A stretch of 64,000 nucleotides of DNA from the NCBI GenBank assembly GCA_020831625.1, contig JAFIGD010000014.1, positions 1 through 64,000 on the forward strand. Reading direction: 5' to 3'. Source of the stretch: Verrucomicrobiota bacterium. Lineage in GTDB: Bacteria; Verrucomicrobiota; Kiritimatiellia; SS1-B-03-39; UBA6053. Position numbers and translations under genes: made by a program. Numbering within the stretch: position 1 is the first letter of the stretch; the number at the start of each line of letters is the position of its first letter. Below the pieces are notes generated by a model. It was not told the origin of the DNA and ran no database searches. It saw only the letters and a list, made by a program, of their open reading frames with translations. Positions 1 to 8,600 of this stretch are shown one piece after another.

Positions 1-77
1 AGTATAATTATGTATATGAATCACCTATGAATGGTCGAATAAATCGACACGCCCTGAACGCGGGACTCCGGCCGTAT

Positions 78-938
78 TTACGCATAAAACAGCGTCGACC
101 AGCGGTGTTCGTCGATGAGGTCCTGCTTCTTGTCCTGCCAGGCCTCCGGCGAGCCGGCCATGTCGGCCATGGCTTCGTCAATCTGCGCCTCCAGACTGCT
201 CAGTCCGGCGATGTAGACATACGATTTGTCCGCCAGCAGCATTTCCCACACCTCGGCGGCGTGCACTTTGACCGCGGTGGCCAGATCCGCCGGATCGTCG
301 AAATGCGGACGCAGGCTGAAGGCCTCGATCGCCTTGAAGGTCTCTTCATCGTAATAGTTGACGAGGTCGTTGTTCTTGTCGTTGAAATACAGCTTGTCCA
401 GGCCGGTCCGCGCTCCGTAGAACAGACGGACTTTGCCTTTCCAGTCGCCCCGCTCGCTGTAGATGTGCTTCAGGAACGCCCGGAACGGCGCGATCCCCGT
501 GCCCACCCCGATCATCAGCAAGTGACTCTCCGGATCTTTCGGGGCCAGGAACTGACGGCCATACGGTCCGACAATATCGATCTTGTCTCCCGGCTTGAGG
601 TCACAGAGATAATTCGAGGCCACCCCCGGATGTTTTTCGCCGCTGACCTCGTCGATGTAAAAACAGCGGCGCACGCACAGGGAAATCTCGGACATGTTCT
701 GACCCTCGCCCTGCCGCGAGCTGGCGATGGAGTAAAGCCGCATGTGGTATTCGTTGCCGAATTCATGCGGACCCGGCACCAGCACCCCGATGCTTTGGCC
801 TTCGAGGTAGTTGAACGTCGCCGAGGCTATGTTCAGGGTGATATGGCGCACCTCGGCGGTGCTCTCCGGCGTGATCCGCTCCGTGCTGGAGACGACGGCT
901 TGATAAGGATGGCTGATGTCATATTCGGTCAGGTTCAT
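78..938 (-). CDS. Plant-type ferredoxin-NADP(+) reductase, last gene of the nifJ-rnf operon
   Basis: Flavoenzyme of 286 residues that should pass electrons between NAD(P)H and ferredoxin. The FAD-binding part carries RLYSIASS near residue 68 and GVASNYLC near residue 105. The nucleotide-binding part begins with GVGTGIAPFR near residue 144 and continues to YVYIAGL. The protein ends in STLFYA, and an aromatic residue near the end is typical of plant-type FNR. The ATG is preceded by GGAGAG at good spacing. It lies 35 bp after the small Cys-rich gene and is co-directional with rnf and nifJ, so it probably links NADPH to the ferredoxin used by PFOR and Rnf. Its position where rnfB is expected is notable. 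Family assignment is firm; the physiological partner is inferred. Confidence 0.92.
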   Translation of the reverse strand: MNLTEYDISHPYQAVVSSTERITPESTAEVRHITLNIASATFNYLEGQSIGVLVPGPHEFGNEYHMRLYSIASSRQGEGQNMSEISLCVRRCFYIDEVSGEKHPGVASNYLCDLKPGDKIDIVGPYGRQFLAPKDPESHLLMIGVGTGIAPFRAFLKHIYSERGDWKGKVRLFYGARTGLDKLYFNDKNNDLVNYYDEETFKAIEAFSLRPHFDDPADLATAVKVHAAEVWEMLLADKSYVYIAGLSSLEAQIDEAMADMAGSPEAWQDKKQDLIDEHRWSTLFYA

Positions 939-972
939 AATTCTCTCCGGGTTAAAAGGTCATGTAAAAGGG

Positions 973-1203
973 TTATCGGTCAGATCCGTCTGATCGGTCG
1001 GCTGTATCGGCGGCACAAGAACGGTCCCTGCACGTTTTCCAATTCGGGCATCCGCACGAAATTCCGCACTCCCCGCCCTCTTCCCGCGCCGGACCGAACT
1101 CGGGATGCCGGCGCGCGAAGCGCCGCGCGCTTTCCTGAATCACCACCCAGAACGCGAAGGCGGCGAAAATGATGCCGATCGAGATGAACAGTTGCGCACT
1201 CAT
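973..1203 (-). CDS. Small Cys-rich single-TM protein in the RnfB position
   Basis: Protein of 76 residues. An N-terminal membrane segment (about residues 4-21, IIFAAFAFWVV) is followed by a basic stretch and then a cysteine cluster at about 46-63, containing ECGISCGC, NWKTC and RDRSC. The tail ADTADRSDGSDR is encoded by a 9-bp GATC repeat. The ATG overlaps the rnfA stop by four bases, so translation is probably coupled. The layout resembles short metal-binding partners such as NqrM or FeoB-associated Cys-rich proteins, and superficially the N-terminus of RnfB, but the spacing is neither the RnfB cluster motif nor a plant-type 2Fe-2S motif. The gene is credible from its overlap and TM-plus-Cys design. 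Its function, perhaps Fe-S or flavin maturation of Rnf, is a guess. Confidence 0.7.
   Translation of the reverse strand: MSAQLFISIGIIFAAFAFWVVIQESARRFARRHPEFGPAREEGGECGISCGCPNWKTCRDRSCAADTADRSDGSDR
983..1000. repeat. Short copy of a 9-bp GATC tandem repeat
   Basis: Two 9-bp units starting with GATC lie at the 3' end of the small Cys-rich gene and encode its Asp/Ser/Arg tail. The same unit recurs at 2559-2603 and 5623-5671. Confidence 0.6.
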
Positions 1204-1781
1204 CCGCCCAACCCCGCGAATCCCATGAAGGCCAGCGACAGCATCCCCGCCAGAATCAGGCTCAGGGCCGCCCCGCGCGCGAGACCCGGCAAATCCGCCA
1301 GCTCCAGTTTCTCCCGCAATCCCGCCATCAATAACAGGGCCAGACTGAATCCCGCGCCCGCGCCCAAACTGAACGCCAGGCACTGCACAAACGAGTATTC
1401 CCGCGCGGTTTGGAACAGAGCCAGCCCTAAAATCGCGCAGTTCGTGGTGATCAGCGGCAGAAATATGCCCAATGCCCGGAACAGGGTCGGACTGAAGCGC
1501 TTGATCGCCATTTCCACCAGCTGCACCGCCGAGGCGATCACCGCGATGAAACAGATCAACCGAAGAAACTCCAGCTCGAATTTCACCAGCAGATGGTTCA
1601 GACCAAAGGCGCAAAGCGAACTCACCAGCATCACAAACGTCACCGCCATGCCCATATTCCCGGCGGTTTTCACTTTGCCGGACACCCCGAGGAAGGGACA
1701 AATCCCCAGAAACAGCGCCAGAACAAAATTATTGATCAGGAACGCGTCCAGAAATATCGCGGGGAAGGATCCGGGGTTCAT
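1200..1781 (-). CDS. rnfA: Rnf electron transport complex subunit RnfA
   Basis: Integral membrane subunit of 193 residues with about six TM helices. Family landmarks are LINNFVLALFLGICPFLGVS near residue 15 and LITTNCAILG near residue 110; in RnfA/RnfE pairs these conserved Cys-bearing half-helices are thought to hold an iron centre between the two subunits. Length equals the family norm. The ATG overlaps the rnfE stop by four bases, and the stop overlaps the next small gene in the same way. With RnfE, G, D and C it forms the ion-pumping ferredoxin:NAD+ oxidoreductase in the cytoplasmic membrane. In most rnf operons rnfB follows rnfA directly; here it does not. Confidence 0.95.
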   Translation of the reverse strand: MNPGSFPAIFLDAFLINNFVLALFLGICPFLGVSGKVKTAGNMGMAVTFVMLVSSLCAFGLNHLLVKFELEFLRLICFIAVIASAVQLVEMAIKRFSPTLFRALGIFLPLITTNCAILGLALFQTAREYSFVQCLAFSLGAGAGFSLALLLMAGLREKLELADLPGLARGAALSLILAGMLSLAFMGFAGLGG

Positions 1782-2539
1782 TCCGTCACTCCTTTTTTAG
1801 AGAAAACCCGGTGTGACGGGGTGGTGTTTTGTTGTTTTAATGGCATTCCCAAAACCGCATTCCCCATCACCCCATCCCCCCCGCCGCCGGATCCAGCCCC
1901 TCCGAATTCCGAATCGCGTTGGCGGCGGCGCTTGCGTTTGCGCTCTTCCAAAGCGGCGAACAGCATGAGCCAAAACGCCAGCACGAAGAATCCGCCCGGG
2001 GGCAGCACAAAAATCGACCAGGGCTGAAAGCGGTCAGGCATCACCTGCATTCCGAACAGCGTGCCGCCGCCCAACACCTCCCGCACCACGCCCAGACACA
2101 ACAGCGCGAAGGTGAACCCCAGTCCCATACCCGTGCCGTTCACCACTGCTTTCAGAGGTCCGTTCTTCGAGGCGTAGGCCTCCGCGCGGCCCAGAATAAT
2201 GCAGTTCACCACAATCAACTGAATAAACGCGCCCAGGGCCTGATAGACCTCCAGACTGATCGCCTGAATCAGATAATCCGCCATGGTCACAAAGGTGGCG
2301 ATAATGATGATATACGACGCGATCCGCACCTGTTTGGGAATCACCTTGCGCAGTAGCGACACCAGGAACCCCGAGCAAATCAGCACAAACGTCGTCGCCA
2401 GTCCCATTGCCAGCGCGTTCATCGCCGTATTCGTCACCGCCAGTACCGGACAAAGCCCCAGCATCATCACAAACACCGGATTCTCTTTCCAGAGCCCCTG
2501 CGTGAAGGTCTGCATGGTCATTTTAGCGGGCTCGCTCAT
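1778..2539 (-). CDS. rnfE: Rnf electron transport complex subunit RnfE
   Basis: Membrane subunit of 253 residues, paralogous to RnfA. It carries GLWKENPVFVMMLGLCPVLA near the N-terminus and LIVVNCIILGRAEAYASKNG near residue 110, both diagnostic. The conserved core ends near residue 200. It is followed by about 50 extra residues (KRKRRRQ, a Gly-rich run, then a polar tail) not typical of RnfE, probably a cytoplasmic appendage or drifted coding sequence. The start overlaps the rnfG stop and the stop overlaps the rnfA start, so the five rnf genes are translationally coupled. Confidence 0.95.
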   Translation of the reverse strand: MSEPAKMTMQTFTQGLWKENPVFVMMLGLCPVLAVTNTAMNALAMGLATTFVLICSGFLVSLLRKVIPKQVRIASYIIIIATFVTMADYLIQAISLEVYQALGAFIQLIVVNCIILGRAEAYASKNGPLKAVVNGTGMGLGFTFALLCLGVVREVLGGGTLFGMQVMPDRFQPWSIFVLPPGGFFVLAFWLMLFAALEERKRKRRRQRDSEFGGAGSGGGGDGVMGNAVLGMPLKQQNTTPSHRVFSKKGVTE

Positions 2540-3201
2540 TGCAGGCCTCCCTCTGACGGATCGGACAGATCGGTCGGATCAGACTGATCCGTCGGATCGG
2601 TCGGCTCCAGCGCCAAAACCGCCTCCCGCATCTCCGAACCCCTTCGGATCGCCTGCCCCACCGCCTGCGAACTCACGGTCGCTCCGGAAATGCCGTCGAT
2701 CTGCCAAGGCTCGGTTTTGGCTCCGCTCTTCACCACCTCCACCTCCCGCGAAACATCCAGGGCCTCAAAATTCGCATGAAAGGCCGGATCGCGAATGATC
2801 TTGTCACCCAGCCCCGGCGTTTCCGTGCTTTGAAGAACGGTCATGCCAATGATGCGGTTTTGCATCGGATCAAAGCCGTACAGAATCCCGACGATCCCCT
2901 GATATCCCCTGGCCTCTCCGGGCAATGCGAATCCGATTCGGGTGTCGTCCGCGTCAAATCCGGCAAACACAGTCTGCCCCGCAACTTCCACCGGTTCGCT
3001 GCGGACCGCGCCGGGGAGCACGCTGAACACCGCGCGCTCCAGAGCCTCCCGCTGATTCCGTTCAATCTCCGGTTTCGTCCACTGATACGTCATCACCACC
3101 AGCAGTCCCGACAAAATTGCAATGCCGCCAAGCGTCGCCACCAGCCGGAACGGACTCGGCTGCGGCGGAAATTCAATGCCCGCATTTACAGCGTCACTCA
3201 T
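2536..3201 (-). CDS. rnfG: Rnf electron transport complex subunit RnfG (FMN-bearing)
   Basis: Protein of 221 residues with one N-terminal TM helix (about 22-42, LVATLGGIAILSGLLVVMTY) and an extracytoplasmic FMN domain. The flavinylation motif SGAT lies in DGISGATVSSQAV near residue 170, and its Thr would carry covalent FMN. ETPGLGDKI is the other family landmark. The last 20 residues (TDPTDQSDPTDLSDPS) form a three-residue repeat encoded by the 9-bp GATC tandem repeat at 2559-2603, absent from ordinary RnfG. No ApbE flavin transferase is visible in the window. Confidence 0.95.
   Translation of the reverse strand: MSDAVNAGIEFPPQPSPFRLVATLGGIAILSGLLVVMTYQWTKPEIERNQREALERAVFSVLPGAVRSEPVEVAGQTVFAGFDADDTRIGFALPGEARGYQGIVGILYGFDPMQNRIIGMTVLQSTETPGLGDKIIRDPAFHANFEALDVSREVEVVKSGAKTEPWQIDGISGATVSSQAVGQAIRRGSEMREAVLALEPTDPTDQSDPTDLSDPSEGGLQ
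2559..2603. repeat. 9-bp GATC tandem repeat inside the 3' end of rnfG
   Basis: Five consecutive 9-bp units, each starting with GATC and mostly of the form GATCSGWCN. Because the unit is a multiple of three it reads through in frame as repeated (T/S)D(P/Q/L). Confidence 0.85.
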
Positions 3202-4250
3202 GCCTTGGCCTCCTTCTTCTTCCGCACCGCTCCGTAAATCCGCGGCTGGGTCAGATTATTGATCAGCGGCGTGGCCGCATTGGCCAGCAGAATCGCGTAC
3301 ATGACCCCCTCATTCAGTCCGCCGAACAGACGGATCATCACCGTGACCAGCCCGATGATCGACCCGTACACCAGCACCCCGACCGGGGTCACCGGCGACG
3401 ATACCATATCCGTGGCCATGAACACCGCCCCGATCATCAGTCCGCCCGAGGTCAGCGTGAACAGCGGGGTCGGATAAATAGTGGGATCCTTCATCCAGAA
3501 AATCCAGGAGAAGATCGCCGCCGAGGCCAGCACTGATGCCACAATCTTCCAGTTCAGCATCCTGCGGTAGGCCAAATACAGTCCGCAAATCAGAATCAGC
3601 ATCGAGGAGGTTTCCCCCGCCGATCCCGCCACCGTGCCCACAAACAGTTTGGCGGATTCCGTGTCCACATAGTCAAACTTCATCAGCGCCAGCGGCGTCG
3701 CCCCGGTAAAGCCGTCGATGTGCAACTGCTCCATCCACGGCCGCAAATCCGGAGGCGTCGCGAACGGAAAGGTGAAGGTCGAGGGAATAAATTCCTTGAA
3801 CCGCGCGTGCGCCATCGCCGGTGTCCAGGTGGTGATGGGCACCGTGAACGCCGCCTGCGCAAACGCCCGTCCCACCAGAGCCGGATTAAAAACATTAAAC
3901 CCGAGGCCGCCAAAAAACAGTTTGCCGATTCCGATCGACACCACCGAGGCGACCGCCGCCATCCACAAGGGAAAACTCGGCGGCAGAATCAGCCCCAGCA
4001 GCACCCCCGTAATCACCGCGCTCCAGTCGCCGACCGTCGTGGGCCGACTACCCATGCGGCACGCCACATGTTCCGTGCCCACACACACCGCCGTGCAGGT
4101 CAGAATCAGCACCAGAGCGCTCAGCCCGAACTGCACCACCGAGAACAGACAGATCGGCATCAGCGCATACACCACATGCCGCATGATTTTATCCACCGAA
4201 TGCGCGCCGCGCAAATGGGGGGACGTTTTTAAATGCACCGGATCACTCAT
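3198..4250 (-). CDS. rnfD: Rnf electron transport complex subunit RnfD
   Basis: Polytopic membrane subunit of 350 residues related to NqrB. FTGATPLALMKFD near residue 180 holds the Thr expected to bind FMN covalently. Hydrophobic segments fill the rest. A longer frame reaches 4349, but MSDPVHLKTSPH at 4250 is the right start: it overlaps the rnfC stop by four bases, and the usual RnfD N-terminus (SPHLRG followed by a first helix) begins there. The gene continues into rnfG with another four-base overlap. Confidence 0.94.
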   Translation of the reverse strand: MSDPVHLKTSPHLRGAHSVDKIMRHVVYALMPICLFSVVQFGLSALVLILTCTAVCVGTEHVACRMGSRPTTVGDWSAVITGVLLGLILPPSFPLWMAAVASVVSIGIGKLFFGGLGFNVFNPALVGRAFAQAAFTVPITTWTPAMAHARFKEFIPSTFTFPFATPPDLRPWMEQLHIDGFTGATPLALMKFDYVDTESAKLFVGTVAGSAGETSSMLILICGLYLAYRRMLNWKIVASVLASAAIFSWIFWMKDPTIYPTPLFTLTSGGLMIGAVFMATDMVSSPVTPVGVLVYGSIIGLVTVMIRLFGGLNEGVMYAILLANAATPLINNLTQPRIYGAVRKKKEAKA

Positions 4251-5611
4251 GACGCTTTGGCCACCCTTTCCCGATTGCTGGATTTCGCGATGCGGAAATA
4301 CTGCACCAGCGGAATCGCCGCCGGACACACATAACTGCACGAGCCGCACTCAAAACAGTCGTTCAAATGATAGGTCTCCGCCATGGGTTCATATTGCCCC
4401 TTGTAGGCCAGCCGCCCCAGCTCGCAGGGATTCAAATGCATCGGACAGGCATCCACGCAGGCCCCGCAACTAATGCAGGGATAGCGTTTCATCTGCTCTT
4501 CGCTCGTCAACTGATGCTCGCTGAGAACCAGCAGACCGCCGCAGCCTTTGGTGATCGGCGTGTCCAGCGAGGAGACCGTGCCGCCCATCATCGGTCCGCC
4601 CATGATCAAATGCCCCGCTGGGCCCTCAAATCCGCAGCGCTTCAGCAGCCAGCGGATCGGGGTGCCGATCGGCACGATGTAATTCCCCGGACGCTGCACG
4701 CCCGGCCCCGTCACCGTCACCACCCGCTCAATCACCCCCCGCCGCATCGGCATCAACTGCCCCATCTGCGCGGTGGTGGCCACGTTGAACACGCCCAGTC
4801 CCACCGACGACGGAAAACTGCCCGACGGAATTTCCCGGCCCGTCAGTGCCATGGCCAGCATTTTTTCCGCGCCCTGCGGATACTTCGTCGGCACCGCCTT
4901 CACCGAAACCGTGTCATTCGGCTGCAGCACCTTCTGAATCGCCGCCACCGCGTCCATTTTGTTGGTTTCGGTGCCGATAATCGCCCGCGAGGCACCCAGA
5001 ACCTTCATCAAAATCCGGGTGCCCTTCACCAAATCCGCCGCCTGCTCCACCATCAACCGATGGTCCGTGGTCAGAAACGGCTCGCATTCGCAGCCGTTGA
5101 TCAGCACCGTGTCAATCGAACAGCCCCCGGGAACGGTCAGCTTGACGTGCGTGGGAAACGCCGCCCCGCCCAGCCCCACCAGCCCGGTGTCCTGCACCGC
5201 CTGCACAATCTCTTTGGGCGACATCGCCTCGACATCCACCGGTGCGCCGTAGAGGATCTCCTGCGGATCGCCCGGATACACATCCAGAATCATCGACATC
5301 ACCCGAGGTCCGCGCGCCGAAGGCATCAGCCGGATATCCGAAATCACCCCTGTCGCCGGCGCGTGCAGCGGCACCGACACAAACCCGTCCGCCCGCGCGA
5401 TCGGTTCGCCCCGCACCACCTCCTGACCCTTCCGCACCAGCGGCACCGAAGGCTTGCCCGCGTGCATCGACAGGGGCAGCACCAACTGCGCCGGAAACGG
5501 CAGCCGCTCAATCGGCTTTGCCTCCGTGAAGTGCTTGTTCTCCGGCGGGTGTATCCCGTGGGAGAAACTGCCGCGGAGCAGATGGGTTAGGTTAAACATT
5601 GAAAGGCTCAT
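4247..5611 (-). CDS. rnfC: Rnf electron transport complex subunit RnfC
   Basis: Peripheral subunit of 454 residues that exchanges electrons with NAD(H). It has the N-terminal GGIHPPE-like motif (HGIHPPENK), the GLGGAAFPTHVKL nucleotide/FMN-binding loop near residue 147, and two C-terminal [4Fe-4S] motifs, CISCGACVDACP and CFECGSCSYVCP. Length is normal. It is separated from nifJ by 63 bp filled with the 9-bp GATC repeat, and no clear ribosome binding site is seen before the ATG. The operon order nifJ-rnfCDGEA suggests that ferredoxin reduced by PFOR is oxidised by Rnf to build an ion gradient. Confidence 0.96.
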   Translation of the reverse strand: MSLSMFNLTHLLRGSFSHGIHPPENKHFTEAKPIERLPFPAQLVLPLSMHAGKPSVPLVRKGQEVVRGEPIARADGFVSVPLHAPATGVISDIRLMPSARGPRVMSMILDVYPGDPQEILYGAPVDVEAMSPKEIVQAVQDTGLVGLGGAAFPTHVKLTVPGGCSIDTVLINGCECEPFLTTDHRLMVEQAADLVKGTRILMKVLGASRAIIGTETNKMDAVAAIQKVLQPNDTVSVKAVPTKYPQGAEKMLAMALTGREIPSGSFPSSVGLGVFNVATTAQMGQLMPMRRGVIERVVTVTGPGVQRPGNYIVPIGTPIRWLLKRCGFEGPAGHLIMGGPMMGGTVSSLDTPITKGCGGLLVLSEHQLTSEEQMKRYPCISCGACVDACPMHLNPCELGRLAYKGQYEPMAETYHLNDCFECGSCSYVCPAAIPLVQYFRIAKSSNRERVAKAS

Positions 5612-5622
5612 GGTTTATTGCA

Positions 5623-5671
5623 GATCCGTCCGATCCGACTGATCGGTCTGATCCGGCGGATCCGACCGATC
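5623..5671. repeat. 9-bp GATC tandem repeat between nifJ and rnfC
   Basis: Five full 9-bp units starting with GATC plus a final GATC fill the gap between the nifJ stop and the rnfC start. It is the longest of three copies in this operon. Confidence 0.88.
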
Positions 5672-5674
5672 TTC

Positions 5675-8600
5675 TCACTGAAACTTCTCCGCCCGCTTCA
5701 CGAGTTTCTCCACGTCTTTCTCATTGGGATCGGCGGGGGTTCCGGGATGGATGCACTGACCGGTGCATTTCTCGGCGGCGCGGACGATGTCCTTGAAGGG
5801 ACCGCCGCGCGGATCTTTCACGAACGCTTTTTTGTCGCTGTCGTATTCAAAGATCTTCGAATTGATCGTCACGCACTCGTCGCAGGAGGTGCACTGGGAT
5901 TTTTCGATCCAGGCGGCTTCGAATGACGAGTTTGGAGTGACGGGTGACGAATTTCCAGCCGAGGGAGCCGGTGCGGCCAGCAACGCCGACACATCGCCGC
6001 CCCCGAGCATGGACATCAGTCCCTGCGCGAGTTTCTGCGCGGTTTCGGCGCGGACCGCATTGGCAATCGCCTCCGGGTCCACTTTCTTCGTCAATCCGGC
6101 CAGACCTTTGAGCGTGCGCCAGTAGTTGATCCGCTCCTCGGTCGATTTCACAATCGGCTCCGCGACCAGCACCCGGCTGAGGCGGTTCTTCTTGTCCAGC
6201 GTCCAAATGAACGGGAACTTGCCTTCGCGGTCCTCTTCGGAGAGTTCGATGAACTCGGCCAGCAGAATCATGTTGTCGTTCCAGGTGTCCTGGGGTGCCA
6301 CCCGGAAATGCTTCCGGAAGCGGGCCTCGGCCACCGCGAAATCGGCGAAGGTCATCGGCAGCTCCAGCTTCTGCCTGGTGCCGTCCTCCTCCTGATAGTG
6401 CAGCGTGTAGGTGGGCCAGTCCTCATCGATCGAGGGATTGCCCTCCAGCGAAATGCATTCCGACCAGTCGTGCCCGGCATCGGGATCGAAACGGAACAGC
6501 GGATAGGCGCGGGATTCCAGCGCCATGCGGCTGCGGTACACCGAACTGTCGTCCGGCACGCCGTGCTCCGGCTGACACACTGCGTACACGTTGAACAGCG
6601 CCGGACGGCGGCTGTTGAGTCCGTCGATGAACCCTTCGATCAAGTGCGTGTAGTTGGAGGTGTTGCCCTGGAAGATGTAGGCGCTGCGGTGCGCCGCGCC
6701 GATGAGGCTCATCTCCTTGCGGATCTCGCTCTTGCCCTTCCAGGATTTGCCATAGGGTGCCATGTCCGACACCTGACCGATGAAGCCCGAGGTGCAGGCC
6801 TGTCCGCCGGTGTTCGAATACACCTGCGTGTCCAGCACCATCACTTTGATCGGCCGGCCCGACATCATCATGCGGCTGAGGTTCTGGAAGCCGATGTCAT
6901 ACATCGCCCCATCCCCGCCCACCGCGCAGACCGGCGGACACAGCAGGTATTCCTCGTCGGTGAACTTGTTCCAGTCGAAGTACTGCAACTCCTTCGCCAA
7001 CTGCGTGTGATCCACATCGCCCGCGGCTTCGGCCCGGGCCATGCGCAGCGCCTTGAAGCCGTCGGCCATCTTGACCATGTGCCCCTCGAAAATCCCCATC
7101 GCCACCGAGGGAGAATCCTGGAACAAATGGTTCGCCCAGGGGAACGGATACGGATTGTAGGGCCAGGAGGACCCGTACACCGAAGAGCATCCGGTCGAGT
7201 TGATAAAGCCCAAATTCGAACGGCCGTTCTTGGCCGGTCCGTCCGTGTAGCGCCATTTCAGATCCTTCAGCCGCGCGATCAGTCGCGTGACCGACTTCAG
7301 CCAGTCCTGATCAATCGGCGAACCGGCTTTGCCCTTGTCCAGCTCCGCCGCCAGCGCGGAGAGTTTCAGATCGCCGCCGGAACTCGCCTGCGTAATCCGG
7401 TTCAGCGCGTCCAGATCGCTCACATCCACCGTCGCCGCCAGGCGGTCGCGGATCTTCTGCTCCAGCTTGGCGATCAGAATTTCGATTTCCTCGACCTGTT
7501 TCTTCACCCGCGGCTGCATCAGTGCCGTAATCGTGCTGGTGAACAAATGGAGAACCGTTTTCTCACCGCAGCCGGTGCAGGCACCGTCGCCACAGACCAT
7601 CGAGCTGTAAATGCTCTTGTCCAGCAGCATCGTTTCCATTGCCCCGATCTTTTCATCCATGTCGTCCACGCGGATGAAATCCTTGGGCGTGTTCGGAAGC
7701 GCCTCCCAGAAGGCCCAGTCTTTGCGCAGCGTGTCAATCGACTCGTCCGTCTGCGGCGCCACAATCAGCGCGTTGTCGTCGCACACCTCCACACAGAGCA
7801 TGCAGCCTTTGCAGGTGTACGGATTCACGGTGATCGCGAACAGACCGCCGGTCCCCGCCTGCTTGCTTTCTTTCTGGTTCCAATAGGGTTGGGTCAGCGA
7901 GAATTTAAACCCGCCCATGGCCCCGCGGAATCCGTCGAATTCTTTCTTCAGCGGCTCGCGCTCCGCCGTCGGCGTGTCGGCCAAAAGCTCATCAATCGCG
8001 GTGTGCATCAGCGCGGTCGCATCCACCGAGGAGCCGTTCGCGCCCTCGGTCGCATTGCGCATCCGCTTTTCAACCTCGCGCACCGCGCGGGGTAGCAACT
8101 CCACCGGCTCGCCGCGCTTTTCAAGGGTCTTCAGCGCGGTGCCGAAGGCGTCGCTGATTGTACAGGCGATTCCGGGAATCGCCGAATCCGGACACACCGT
8201 GAAACAGTCGCTGCAGGCGGTGCATTTCTCGGGATCCCAGACCGGATGCGAGAAGCGGATGCTGGTCATGTCGCGGAACACCCCGGTCGCCGCCGGAATC
8301 AGACTCATGGCGTTGAACGGATCCGCAAGGTTGTCGTTGGGCTTGCCGCCGGCGTAGAAACTGCCCGTCTGCTCCCAGAAGCGGTGAATGTCGGTCATCG
8401 CGTCGGTGCTGGCGTTCATCTTTTTCAGGGTCACCGGCATCGACACCGCTTTCTTCAACTGTTCCCCGGCGGCGCTCACCGGAAGCTCCGGCATCACCAT
8501 CAGTTCGTCAAACCCGCGGCGCACCACTTTCATGTTGTTTTCCACCACCCGGGCGCCCTTGCCGCCGAATTTGGCCTGCAACTGATGCCGGATCGCCTCG

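Noticed and set aside
973-1203. Reading the small Cys-rich gene as a truncated RnfB
   Set aside because: The Cys spacing does not fit the RnfB CXXCGXXXC cluster, and no RnfB ferredoxin sequence remains after it.
6308-8095. 595-codon open frame on the plus strand
   Set aside because: Antisense of nifJ. Its Arg/His-rich composition is the mirror of a GC-rich gene and no domain is seen.
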